From DASZVB01 sp036272055 (GTDB taxonomy: Bacteria; Myxococcota_A; Polyangia; Polyangiales; Polyangiaceae), in contig DATAZL010000044.1 of NCBI GenBank assembly GCA_036272055.1, positions 24,230 through 88,229 of the forward strand: 64,000 bases of DNA, written 5' to 3'. Under the pieces are notes generated by a model, which saw nothing but the letters and a program-made list of their open reading frames with translations, was not told where the DNA came from and did no database searches. Positions 34,749 through 43,750 of the stretch are shown here, piece by piece; positions within the stretch are counted from its first letter, which is position 1, and each line of letters starts with the position of its first letter. Made by a program: the position numbers and the translations under genes.

Positions 34749-35930
34749 TCAGGTTCCGAGCAGATCGCGATACAGCGCGAGCGTCTGTGCGATCACCGCG
34801 TCGAGGCTGAACCGTTCGCGCGCGAGCCGCGCGCCCGCCTCACCCATCGCCACGAGCGCCGTTCTGCTCATCGTGAGCGCGCGCTCCATGGCCGCTTCGA
34901 GCGCGCCCGCGTCGCGCTCCGGCACGAGAAAGCCCGTCTCCCCGTCCACGACGACGTCACGACAGCCGGGGACGTCGGTGGTGATCCCCGGGCGGCCACA
35001 CGCGGCGGCCTCGACCATCGCGAGCGGCAAGCCTTCGCGATACGACGGGAGCACGACGACGTGCGCGCGAGCGAGCGTCGCGGGCATCGCGTCGTGCTCG
35101 AGTTCGCCCCACCACTCGACGGCGCCGCTCGCGACCCACTCGTCGATGCGACTCCGGTCGATGGCCGCGGGATTTCCGGGATCGACGCGGCCGAGCAGCA
35201 CGAACCGCACCGTCGGATGACGGACCTTGAGCCGCGTCGCGGCCTCGACGAACTCGCCGACTCCCTTGTCCCAGAGGAGTCGCGCGGGGACGAGGAACGT
35301 GAACGGCCCTTCCGGCAAGGGGGTCGGGAAATATCGCGTCAGATCGACGCCCGAACCCCGCACGAGCGCGGCGCGCGACCGATCGACGAGCTTCCGCCCC
35401 ACGAACGTCGCGCGATCGTCGTCGTTCTGGAAGATGACCCGCGTCTTCTTGCCGTCGAGCGCGACCCGATAGGCGGCCCACAGCGTCCGGCGTAGCAGGC
35501 GATGCGGCAGCCGATCTTCGGTGCGCGGAATGAAGACGTAGCCGAGGCCGCTCACGGCGTTGACGATGCCCCTGACGCCGAGGGCGCGCGCCGCCATGGA
35601 ACCGTAGAGAACCGGCTTTATCGTGACGTGATGGACGATGTCGGGGCGGAACGTCAGATAGACGCGCCCGAGGTCCGCGACGGTGCGGAGCTCTTCCCGC
35701 GGGCGCGTCCCTCCTCGCTCGATGCGGAGCGGGAAGAACCGCATCCCCGCCGCCTCGATTTTCGGGCCGCTCCCGGTGTCCCCGGCGCAAACGCCGACCT
35801 CGAACCCCGCTGCCTGGGCCGCCCGCGCGAGCGGCAACCGGTGCGACAGGAAGAACCAGTCGGCATTCACCACGAACAGCAGGCGACGCCGAGAGCGCAC
35901 CACGAGGGCGTTTTTCGTACCGTCAACCAA
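34749..35930 (-). CDS. Family 4 glycosyltransferase
   Basis: This 393-residue GT-B enzyme begins with the motif FVVNADWFFLSHRLPLARAA. The C-terminal half has VPARLLWDKGVGEFVEAA, VVLPSYREGLPLAMVEAAACG (the ExxxxxxxE loop) and GFLVPERD. The pattern resembles WecA-proximal transferases such as PglA-like enzymes. It likely adds an early sugar to the undecaprenyl-linked glycan at the cytosolic face. It is divergent from the next GT4 pair, with an 87-base gap. Confidence 0.88.
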   Translation of the reverse strand: MVDGTKNALVVRSRRRLLFVVNADWFFLSHRLPLARAAQAAGFEVGVCAGDTGSGPKIEAAGMRFFPLRIERGGTRPREELRTVADLGRVYLTFRPDIVHHVTIKPVLYGSMAARALGVRGIVNAVSGLGYVFIPRTEDRLPHRLLRRTLWAAYRVALDGKKTRVIFQNDDDRATFVGRKLVDRSRAALVRGSGVDLTRYFPTPLPEGPFTFLVPARLLWDKGVGEFVEAATRLKVRHPTVRFVLLGRVDPGNPAAIDRSRIDEWVASGAVEWWGELEHDAMPATLARAHVVVLPSYREGLPLAMVEAAACGRPGITTDVPGCRDVVVDGETGFLVPERDAGALEAAMERALTMSRTALVAMGEAGARLARERFSLDAVIAQTLALYRDLLGT

Positions 35931-36017
35931 CGACGCCCGTCAACGTCCATCGGGAGCGTCGTCGCGGGACGAACGGCGCGTCTTGGCAAGCGTCGCGGCT
36001 CAAGGCATAGCTCGCCC

Positions 36018-37292
36018 GTGAACACGAACCCGCGCCGGGTCCTCTACGTCACCTACGACGGGCTGAACGAGCAGCTCGGGCAGAGCCAGGTGCTTCCGTA
36101 TCTGCGCGGTCTCGTGAAGCTCGGACACCGCTTCGAGGTCATCAGCTTCGAGAAGCCGGGGTCGCCCCTCTGCTACCGCAAGGAGCACTCGGAGGGCATC
36201 ACCTGGACGGCACTGCGCTATCACAAGACTCCGACGTTACCGGCGACCGCGTTCGACATGACGCAGGGCCTCGCCGCTGCCGGGCTCGAGTCGATCTTGA
36301 ACCGGACGGATCTGATCCACGTGCGCTCGTACGTGCCGTGCGCCCTGGTGCTGCCGTGTGTGGAAGCGCTACGTATTCCGCTCCTCTTCGACATGCGTGG
36401 TCTCTGGGCGGACGAGCGCGCCGAGGCCGGTCGCTGGGACGCGGAGGGAAAGCAGTACAAGGGGACGAAGGCGATAGAGCGGGTGCTGCTCCGTCGCGCG
36501 GACGCGATCTCGGTGCTCACCTTGCGCCTCCAGAATTACCTGCGAGGCGACTATCCGCATGCGGCAGAGATCGGCGCGAGCATCCACACCATCCCGACCT
36601 GCGTCGATCTCGACCATTTTCGTCCCGACGTCGCGCCGCACGCCGAGACGCGCGCGGAGCTCGGCGATGCGAAGGTGCTCCTCTATCTCGGCGCGATCGG
36701 CTCGTATTACCTGCCGCGGGAGATGGCGAATTTCTATCTCGCGTGGCGCAAGTACGCGAGCCCGTCGCGGCTCCTCGTCGTCTCACGACAGGACGCCACG
36801 GAGATCCGCGACGTGCTCGCCGAAGCGGGCGTCGCGCACGAGCTCGTGTATCGCTCGGCCACGCGGGCCGAGGTGCCGTCGTTCGTCCGCTGTGGGCACG
36901 CGTCGTTCGGGCTCTATCGCGGGCGACAGCTCGCGTCCTACGGGACCGCCGCGACGAAGACCGGCGAGACGCTCGCGTGCGGCCTCCCCTTCGCGTCGTC
37001 GGTGGTCGGTGACGTCGCCGTTCAGCTCGGCAATTCGCCGGCCGGCGTCTCGGTGTCGGACGAACGCCCCGAGACGCTCGACAGAGCCGCGCGCGAGCTC
37101 GCGGCGAAGGCGTTCGCACCCGGTGTCGCGGCGCACGCGCGACGGCTCGCTGAGAGCTGGTACGACCTGGCTCCCGCGGTGACCGCCTACGACGCGATCT
37201 ATCGCGGAATGCCGCGACGTCACCTCGCCCAGACGTCGCTCCTCGACACGTCGTGGCCGCCTTCCAAGGGGAACGATGCCGTCGCCCGCTGA
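36018..37292 (+). CDS. Family 4-type glycosyltransferase
   Basis: The GTG at 36018 gives 424 residues. The open frame extends further upstream over the divergent gap and neighbouring gene, but the family pattern VLYVTYDGLNEQLGQSQVLPY begins right after this GTG. The GT-B halves are seen in HVRSYVPCALV, MRGLWADERAEAG and the C-terminal KTGETLACGLPF in place of the usual EGxxxxxxE loop. The exact donor is unknown. The next GT4 gene starts 17 bases before its end. Confidence 0.83.
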   Translation: MNTNPRRVLYVTYDGLNEQLGQSQVLPYLRGLVKLGHRFEVISFEKPGSPLCYRKEHSEGITWTALRYHKTPTLPATAFDMTQGLAAAGLESILNRTDLIHVRSYVPCALVLPCVEALRIPLLFDMRGLWADERAEAGRWDAEGKQYKGTKAIERVLLRRADAISVLTLRLQNYLRGDYPHAAEIGASIHTIPTCVDLDHFRPDVAPHAETRAELGDAKVLLYLGAIGSYYLPREMANFYLAWRKYASPSRLLVVSRQDATEIRDVLAEAGVAHELVYRSATRAEVPSFVRCGHASFGLYRGRQLASYGTAATKTGETLACGLPFASSVVGDVAVQLGNSPAGVSVSDERPETLDRAARELAAKAFAPGVAAHARRLAESWYDLAPAVTAYDAIYRGMPRRHLAQTSLLDTSWPPSKGNDAVAR

Positions 37293-38532
37293 GCGTCGCC
37301 TCGTCCTTTTTCTACCGACGCTGGGCGGCGGCGGCGCCGAACGCGTCGCGGTGAACCTGCTCGCGATGTTTCCCGACGTCGAGCGGCACCTGGTGCTCAT
37401 GGCGCCGCGCATCGCGTACCCCTACGACGCAACCCTGCACGTCCTCCACGGCGATCCCGTCGGTGAAGGCTCGGTGCGACAGCGAGCCACCATGATGGCG
37501 CGGAACACGCTCGGCGTGGGACGGCTCAAGCGCACCCTGGGGCCTGCGACGTGGCTCAGCTTCGGCAACTGGGCGAACGTCGTGAACGTCGCGACGGGGC
37601 GCAACGGCAGGGTCGTCGTGAGCGCGCACAGCCGCGAATCGGCGAACATCCACGGACGCACCGCAGGGCTTCTGCGACGCCTCGTACGGATGACGTATCC
37701 CCGGGCGGATCTCGTCGTGTCGGTCTCCGACGCCGTGAAGCGAGATCTGACGTCGAGCTTCGACGTGCCGCCCGCAAAGATCCGCACCATCTACAACTCC
37801 GTGGATCTGTCGGCGGCCCGAGCCGGCGCGTCGGAGCCACTGTCCGCCGACGTCGCGCGCCTCTTCGCGAACCCCGTCATCGTGACCGCGGGTGCTCTGC
37901 GCGAACCGAAGGGACACTGGCACCTGCTCCGCGCCTTCGCGAAGACGCAGAAACTCCGCTCCGACGTCAGGCCGCGCCTCGTCCTGCTCGGCCAGGGGCA
38001 CCTCGGGCCGTATCTCGCCGGGCTCTCGCGGGAGCTCGGGCTCCGCACCTGGACAGCCTGGGAATCCCACGAGCCATCCGCCGTCGCGGACGCCGACGTC
38101 GCGTTTCTCGGCTTCCAGTCGAACCCGTTCGCGTTCTTCGCGCGGGCGGCGCTGTTCGCGTTCCCGTCGCTCTGGGAGGGGTTCGGCAACGTGATCCTCG
38201 AAGCGATGGCGTGCGGCTCGCTCGTCGTCGCCGCCGATTGCAAGTCCGGGCCGCGCGAGATCGTCGCGCCCGGCTCGCGTGACGACGCGGCGATCGACGT
38301 GCCGGAGTACGCTTCCGCCGGCGTGCTCATGCCGGTGTTCGACGGCGAGCGACGTCCCGCGAGCACGCCCCTGACGGCGACCGAGGAGCTCTGGGCGACG
38401 ACGCTCGCGAAGCTACTCGACGACCACGCCGCGAGGAGCCGCTACGACGAGCCGGCGCGCCATCGCGCGCACGCGTTCTCGACCGAGTCGCTCGCGCCGG
38501 CGTGGAACGCTGCGCTCTTCGGCGATACCTGA
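37276..38532 (+). CDS. Family 4 glycosyltransferase
   Basis: The 418-residue GT-B enzyme has the N-terminal glycine loop FLPTLGGGGAERVAVNLL, the segment YNSVDL, TAGALREPKGHWHLLRAFA and the C-terminal loop LFAFPSLWEGFGNVILEAMACG. This is the typical lipid-linked-glycan transferase arrangement, e.g. WbpY- or PimB-like. It overlaps the preceding glycosyltransferase by 17 bases, so both are likely made together. It converges with the Wzy-like gene (16-base gap). Confidence 0.9.
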   Translation: MPSPAERRLVLFLPTLGGGGAERVAVNLLAMFPDVERHLVLMAPRIAYPYDATLHVLHGDPVGEGSVRQRATMMARNTLGVGRLKRTLGPATWLSFGNWANVVNVATGRNGRVVVSAHSRESANIHGRTAGLLRRLVRMTYPRADLVVSVSDAVKRDLTSSFDVPPAKIRTIYNSVDLSAARAGASEPLSADVARLFANPVIVTAGALREPKGHWHLLRAFAKTQKLRSDVRPRLVLLGQGHLGPYLAGLSRELGLRTWTAWESHEPSAVADADVAFLGFQSNPFAFFARAALFAFPSLWEGFGNVILEAMACGSLVVAADCKSGPREIVAPGSRDDAAIDVPEYASAGVLMPVFDGERRPASTPLTATEELWATTLAKLLDDHAARSRYDEPARHRAHAFSTESLAPAWNAALFGDT

Positions 38533-38548
38533 GCAGTCGTCGCGACGC

Positions 38549-41206
38549 TCACTGCGGCTTCTCGAGGATGCGCATCATTGCCTTGCTCTGCGCCTCTTCG
38601 AACGTGTGACGCACCTCGGAATCATCGGGATTCCGGTTACTGATCTGGGCCCACGCCTTCGACGCCAGGTTCACCTCGCCGAGGATCGACGCCGTTCGCG
38701 CGAGGCGCGTCCAGTGTGCGTCCGTCGGTTCGTCACTGACGGCCTTCTGGTAGTAAGAGAGCGCTCGCCCGAGATCGCCGATCCCCGCCGCCTGATCGCC
38801 GAGAAAGACGTCGAGCTCGGCGCAGTTGGCCCCGAAGCCGCAGCCCGACGCTGCGAGGTCTCGCGACGCAGAATCGAGCAGGTCCTTCGAGTGAGTGGCG
38901 GCGGCGGCACGGACCCGGACCCGCTCGCAACCGGCGTAGCGGTCGTAGACGAAGTGCGCGCAGCCCTTGTGAAGAAGCGCCTCGGCCTCCGGTGCTTGCC
39001 CGAGGACGAGCATGAGCTGCGCCTTGGCGATCAGCGCCGCGGGATCTTCGGGGGCGAGCTTGACGAGCTGACGGACCTGCTCGTTGACGAGCTTCACGCA
39101 ATCGTTCCGGCGGGTGCCGCCGCAGAGCGAATCACCGTCCTTTGCCTGGGCGATCGACTGGGTGACGTCCGACGCCAGCTGCGCGCGGGTGTGCACACCC
39201 GTCGGCGCGCGCGCGATGGACTCCTCGAGGCATCTGAGCCGGATCGCGCGCGGCTCGTCCCTCGGGAAACCCATGGCGACGGAGTTGAGCATCCCCTGCC
39301 CCGCTGCGCCCTCGGGCGTCGCGACGAGGATGTCGTCGAAGGTCCGCACGAGGGGCGTGACGACCCTCGCCGCCGGTCCGGTGAGGCCCGGCTGATAAGT
39401 GACGGCGAGCTTCACCTCGAAGAGCGCCTGCCGTCGCGCGCCGGCGCGCTCGAGGACGCGCGCCACGACATAGTGAGTCGAGCCGACTTCCATGCCGCGG
39501 TCGAGTGCGCGCCGTAGCCACGGGATCGGACTCTGGTCGTGCGCGTGGTACGCGAGCACACCGCCGATGCGGGCGAAGTACGGGTCCGCGGGGTGTCGCT
39601 GGATGTCGCTCTTCAGCTCGCCGCGAAGCCGCGCGACGTCCTCCGAGTTCTTCACGTCCACCTTGGCGAGCGAGTTCCGGAGCGAGAGCCGGTCGCGCGT
39701 CACGCCGTGCCGCCCGACGACGATGACCAGCGTGCCGAGCACGAGCCACGCCGCGATCGCGAGCGCGCGCGCGCCGAGACGCGGCGCGGCGCCCGTCTTG
39801 AAGCTCGGCTCGAGCAGCGCCTTCTCGTTCTCGCCCCACATGCTCCCCGCTGCGATGAGGCCCGCGAAGACCAGGCCGGGCACCTCGAAGCCGAGGTCGA
39901 GCAGGTTCTGTGCGAGGAGCGCGCAGAGCCCCGCCCACATGCCGGCGTTCGTGATTCGCGTCGCGCTCCGCTGTGCGTGCCAGAGCAGCACGCCGAGCGC
40001 CACGATCGCGAGGACCCCGACGGGAACGCCCCACTCCGCGATCCACTGAAGGACGAAGTTCTCGGGCTGCGCGTAGACGACGTTGGTCGCACCGACGTGA
40101 TACGCGGGGAAGACGCTCTCGAACGCGCCGCGCCCGACGCCGAACCAGCGGTAATCCTTCACCAGCGGCGCGACGTGGGTCATGACGTCGAGCTTCTCGA
40201 CGTTCTTGTCGAGGAGCTCGTGGAGGGTGTCGCTCGACAGACCGAGAAAGACGAACAGCACCGCCGCGACGAGCAGGCCGCCGAGCGACAGCACGAGCCG
40301 CCGCTTGAGCGCGATGGTCATCGTCTGCCCGCGCGCCTTGAAGATCCGGCGCAGATAGAAGACGAACACGACGAGGCCGAAGAGCAGCGCGACGAGACCG
40401 GCGCGCGACGCGCAGATGACGACCACGCCGATGAGCGACGCCACGCCGAGCCCAACGACGATCCGCGGGAGCTGGGGCTCGCGTGACAGCAGGAGCCCGG
40501 TTCCCGACAGGAGCCCCAGGTTCAGGTATCCGGCGAGGTTGTTCGGGTTGAGGAGCGGCCCGGTGTGCCATCGGGTCGCCTGGAACATCGGCTCGTAGAC
40601 GCCGAAGACCTTGTGCACTCCGAGAAGGCCGTGAGCGAAGGTGAGCGCGCCCACGACGACGGCGCTGATGAACAGCAGCGTCGCCGTCCAGCGGACCCCT
40701 CGTCGCGCACCGATCGCGATGGAGGCGGCGAGGATGCCCGAGTAGCCGAGCCACTTGAACGCCTCGATGTACGTCGCGCCGGGATCGGCCGTGAGCGGAA
40801 ACCAATGCGCGGCGGTCTGCTCCGTCGGGAACGCGCCGGCCCACATCTCCGCCGCGTGCGGCGACAGGACGCGCAGGAGCGCGAGCGGCATCGGCACGGC
40901 CTGCAGAAGGGTGAACGCCGAGAACGCGAGCGGCACCGCCGCGGGCCGATACAGCACGGGCGACGGCGCGGCCTCGATCGCGAGGATGCCCGCCGCGAGC
41001 GCCAGCGCGACGGCGGGTCCCACCGTCGCCCAGTGCAGCCCGCCAAGTCCGAGCACCGACGCAATCGCCGCTGCGGCGAGCAGCGCGCGCCCGGCGATGT
41101 CGGTTCGTTGCGCGCGCTTGCGCCGTCGCCGACGTCGCGCCCCCGAGGCCGCGATCGACGGCTCATCGGGCTCCTCGGCGCCCTCGAACGGGACGAAAGC
41201 TGCCAT
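38549..41206 (-). CDS. O-antigen polymerase/ligase-type membrane protein (Wzy/WaaL) with TPR tail
   Basis: The 885-residue protein has about a dozen membrane segments between residues 40 and 505. It includes the O-antigen ligase-type pattern TRWHTGPLLNPNNLAGYLN and a large periplasmic loop with YRWFGVGRGAFESVFP. After the last membrane segment (about 500) a 370-residue tail forms helical TPR-like repeats, rich in Ala and Leu. It polymerises or ligates undecaprenyl-linked glycans at the periplasmic face, and the tail probably binds partner proteins. The first 35 residues are strongly basic. Confidence 0.85.
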   Translation of the reverse strand: MAAFVPFEGAEEPDEPSIAASGARRRRRRKRAQRTDIAGRALLAAAAIASVLGLGGLHWATVGPAVALALAAGILAIEAAPSPVLYRPAAVPLAFSAFTLLQAVPMPLALLRVLSPHAAEMWAGAFPTEQTAAHWFPLTADPGATYIEAFKWLGYSGILAASIAIGARRGVRWTATLLFISAVVVGALTFAHGLLGVHKVFGVYEPMFQATRWHTGPLLNPNNLAGYLNLGLLSGTGLLLSREPQLPRIVVGLGVASLIGVVVICASRAGLVALLFGLVVFVFYLRRIFKARGQTMTIALKRRLVLSLGGLLVAAVLFVFLGLSSDTLHELLDKNVEKLDVMTHVAPLVKDYRWFGVGRGAFESVFPAYHVGATNVVYAQPENFVLQWIAEWGVPVGVLAIVALGVLLWHAQRSATRITNAGMWAGLCALLAQNLLDLGFEVPGLVFAGLIAAGSMWGENEKALLEPSFKTGAAPRLGARALAIAAWLVLGTLVIVVGRHGVTRDRLSLRNSLAKVDVKNSEDVARLRGELKSDIQRHPADPYFARIGGVLAYHAHDQSPIPWLRRALDRGMEVGSTHYVVARVLERAGARRQALFEVKLAVTYQPGLTGPAARVVTPLVRTFDDILVATPEGAAGQGMLNSVAMGFPRDEPRAIRLRCLEESIARAPTGVHTRAQLASDVTQSIAQAKDGDSLCGGTRRNDCVKLVNEQVRQLVKLAPEDPAALIAKAQLMLVLGQAPEAEALLHKGCAHFVYDRYAGCERVRVRAAAATHSKDLLDSASRDLAASGCGFGANCAELDVFLGDQAAGIGDLGRALSYYQKAVSDEPTDAHWTRLARTASILGEVNLASKAWAQISNRNPDDSEVRHTFEEAQSKAMMRILEKPQ

Positions 41207-41351
41207 CCGGCGGAATTGCTACCACGATCGGTGCTTGACGCAGCCGTTTCCCTGGGCAGTTTCTTCGAGCCTGGACGAATTGCCAGTACCTTGAAAACCC
41301 GAGCCACGGCGAGCAACCAATCGTCCGGCCTGCTCTATAAACGACGCCTTC

Positions 41352-42659
41352 ATGTCCAGCACCCCGCTTCTCGAAAAGCTCACTTCCCGCTCCGCGCACG
41401 TGGTCGTCATGGGGATCGGCTACGTCGGTCTCCCCCTCGTCGCCGAGCTCTCCCGCGCGGGTTTCCGCGTCACCGGCTTCGACAAGGACGCTCGCAAGGT
41501 GCGCGCCCTCTCAGCGGGCGAGTCGTACATCCAGGACGTCCCCGCGACGGATCTCGCGCCGTACGTGAGCGAGGGCCGGCTCGACGCGACGACGGATCCC
41601 GCCGTGCTCGCGAAGGCCGACGCGGTCATCGTGTGCGTCCCCACGCCCCTCAACAAGACGAAGGACCCCGACATGCGGTTCATCGTCGACGCGACGGCGG
41701 AGATCGCGCGCCACCAGCACGCCGGCATGGTCATCGTGCTCGAGTCGACGACGTACCCGGGGACGACCACCGAGGTGCTCGTGCCGAAGCTCACCGAGAA
41801 GGGGTTCGAGCTCGGGAAGGACGTGTTCGTCGCGTTCTCTCCGGAACGGGTCGACCCCGGTAACGCCGTCTTCAAGACGCGCAACACGCCGAAGGTGATC
41901 GGCGGCGCGACGCCTGCGTGCCTCGAGCACGCCGTCGCCCTCTACGGGCACATCATCGAGAAGGTCGTGCCCGTCTCCTCCACCGAGACCGCGGAGATGG
42001 TGAAGCTCCTCGAGAACACGTTCCGCGCCGTGAACATCGGCCTCGTGAACGAGGTCGCGATCATGAGCCGGCGGCTCGGCATCGACGCCTTCGAGGTGAT
42101 CCGCGCCGCGGCGACGAAGCCGTTCGGCTTCATGCCGTTCTATCCGGGGCCCGGCCTCGGGGGGCACTGCATCCCCATCGACCCCCTCTACCTGTCGTGG
42201 AAGCTCCGCACCCTGAAGTACCAGGCCCGCTTCATCGAGCTCGCCGACTCGATCAACAGCGGCATGCCCGACTACGTCATCGAGCGAGTCGCCGACACGC
42301 TGAACGAGGCGAGCAAGGCGGTGCGCGGCTCGCGCATCCTCGTGTACGGCCTCGCTTACAAGAAAGACGTCACCGACGTCCGCGAATCACCGGCATTCGA
42401 CGTCATCCTCGGCCTCCAGAGCCGCGGCGCGCGCGTCTCGTACATGGACCCCTACGTCCCGACCGTCGCCGATCACGGCCTCGAGATGGACGGCGTGGAG
42501 CCTTCGTCGAGCTTCGCGCCCTACGACCTCGTCGTCGTGGTGACCGACCACGGCGTGCTCGACCGCGAGCGGCTCCTCCGCGAAGCGGCGCTCATCGTCG
42601 ACACGCGAGACGCGCTCCGCGGCGTCACCGGTGACCGCTCCAAGATCCGCACGCTCTGA
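41352..42659 (+). CDS. UDP-N-acetylhexosamine 6-dehydrogenase (WbpA/WecC family)
   Basis: The 435-residue protein has the Rossmann loop GIGYVGLPLVAELSRAGF near residues 21-38, ESTTYPGTT, SPERVDPGN, and the catalytic Cys in GPGLGGHCIPIDPLYLSW. The C-terminal GLAYKKDVTDVRESPA is the UDP-binding domain. It oxidises UDP-GlcNAc (or its epimers) at C6 to the uronic acid with two NAD. It could supply the WbpB-E-D-like steps encoded at the other end of the window. No promoter can be assigned with confidence, though TATAA lies at 41336-41340. Confidence 0.9.
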   Translation: MSSTPLLEKLTSRSAHVVVMGIGYVGLPLVAELSRAGFRVTGFDKDARKVRALSAGESYIQDVPATDLAPYVSEGRLDATTDPAVLAKADAVIVCVPTPLNKTKDPDMRFIVDATAEIARHQHAGMVIVLESTTYPGTTTEVLVPKLTEKGFELGKDVFVAFSPERVDPGNAVFKTRNTPKVIGGATPACLEHAVALYGHIIEKVVPVSSTETAEMVKLLENTFRAVNIGLVNEVAIMSRRLGIDAFEVIRAAATKPFGFMPFYPGPGLGGHCIPIDPLYLSWKLRTLKYQARFIELADSINSGMPDYVIERVADTLNEASKAVRGSRILVYGLAYKKDVTDVRESPAFDVILGLQSRGARVSYMDPYVPTVADHGLEMDGVEPSSSFAPYDLVVVVTDHGVLDRERLLREAALIVDTRDALRGVTGDRSKIRTL

Positions 42660-42748
42660 CGCCTCCGACCTTGTCGCCCGCGCCGGATGAACAGCGTCCG
42701 CCGTCGCAAGCGTCTCGGGCACGCCGAAAACGCCGGGGTCGACGCCGT

Positions 42749-43750
42749 TCAGCGAATCGCGCGGGCGCGCCGCACGACGGGTGCCTCGACGACGCGATAG
42801 AACACGTACGAGAACGCCGTCGCAACCGCGCAGTAGACGAGGAGCATGACGACCTTGCCGGGCGCACTGTGGTGGAGCGGAAGCAAGCGCTTGAGCACGC
42901 TCTCCGACAGCGCGGCCAGGAGCGTGTGCGTCAGGTACAGACTGAACGACACCTTGCCGAGGAAGAGCGCCCAGTCGGGCAGCTTTGCCCGGTATAAAGC
43001 GTAGATCGCCACTGCCGCGGCCGCGCTGAACGCGACCGAGCGAATCCCCGCTTCGAGATAGACGATCCCGAGCGAAGCGAGCGCGAGCGGCAACCACCAC
43101 GCGAGCTTCCCTTCGCCGACCAGCACGTCCGCGAGGAGCACGCCGACCAGGAACGTCAGGGCGTACATCGGGAACGTCCTCGACGAGCCGCTGAGCCAGA
43201 GCGCGACGCCGAACGCGAAGTACGACAGCACGACCTTCGGCGCGTGGCCTCGCCACAGATAGAAGAGCACGCTGAACGACAGGTAAAAGCAGAGCTCCAC
43301 CTCGAGCGTCCAGTACACGGCGTTGATCCAGTGCCCCGATGCAGCCGAGCAGCACATGAACACGTTGCACGCCGCCGTCCCCGCCGTCATGGGAGGCCAG
43401 CCGAAGTCGAGCGGCTTGTAGAAGTAGTAAGACCCGTAATAGACGGCGAGCGTCAGCGCGAGGGAGGCCCACGCCGGCGCGACGACCCGGATCGATCTTC
43501 GCAGAAGAAACTTGCCGAGGTCCGACGCCGACGGCGCGTGCCGCAGACGTCGCAACGTCAGGTAAATCACGAAGCCGGAGATGACGAAGAACATCTCCAC
43601 GCCGTGCTTCCCGTACTCGCCGATCGGCGCGAGCGGGTTCGGCTTTATGCTCGGTATCGTCGAGTTCGAATAATGGAACACGACGACCGCCATCGCCGCG
43701 AACCCGCGAAGGAGCTCGACGATGGCGATCCGATTTTCGCGCGGGCTCAG
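42749..43750 (-). CDS. Acyltransferase 3 (OafA/YrhL-like) membrane protein, non-standard start
   Basis: The family pattern starts upstream of the only ATG (43693): the frame reads IAIVELLRGFAAMAVVVFHY, which holds the conserved RG and FHY of the first membrane helix. No ATG, GTG or TTG lies between this and the tsf stop, but a CTG (43750-43748) overlaps that stop as CTGA. With that start the protein has 333 residues, about nine membrane helices and GVEMFFVISGFVIYL, NAVYWTLEVELCFYL and GKVSFSLYLTHTLL. It acetylates or succinylates surface glycans from the cytosol. A start at 43693 would lose part of the active-site helix, so the true start needs proof. Confidence 0.75.
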   Translation of the reverse strand: MSPRENRIAIVELLRGFAAMAVVVFHYSNSTIPSIKPNPLAPIGEYGKHGVEMFFVISGFVIYLTLRRLRHAPSASDLGKFLLRRSIRVVAPAWASLALTLAVYYGSYYFYKPLDFGWPPMTAGTAACNVFMCCSAASGHWINAVYWTLEVELCFYLSFSVLFYLWRGHAPKVVLSYFAFGVALWLSGSSRTFPMYALTFLVGVLLADVLVGEGKLAWWLPLALASLGIVYLEAGIRSVAFSAAAAVAIYALYRAKLPDWALFLGKVSFSLYLTHTLLAALSESVLKRLLPLHHSAPGKVVMLLVYCAVATAFSYVFYRVVEAPVVRRARAIR

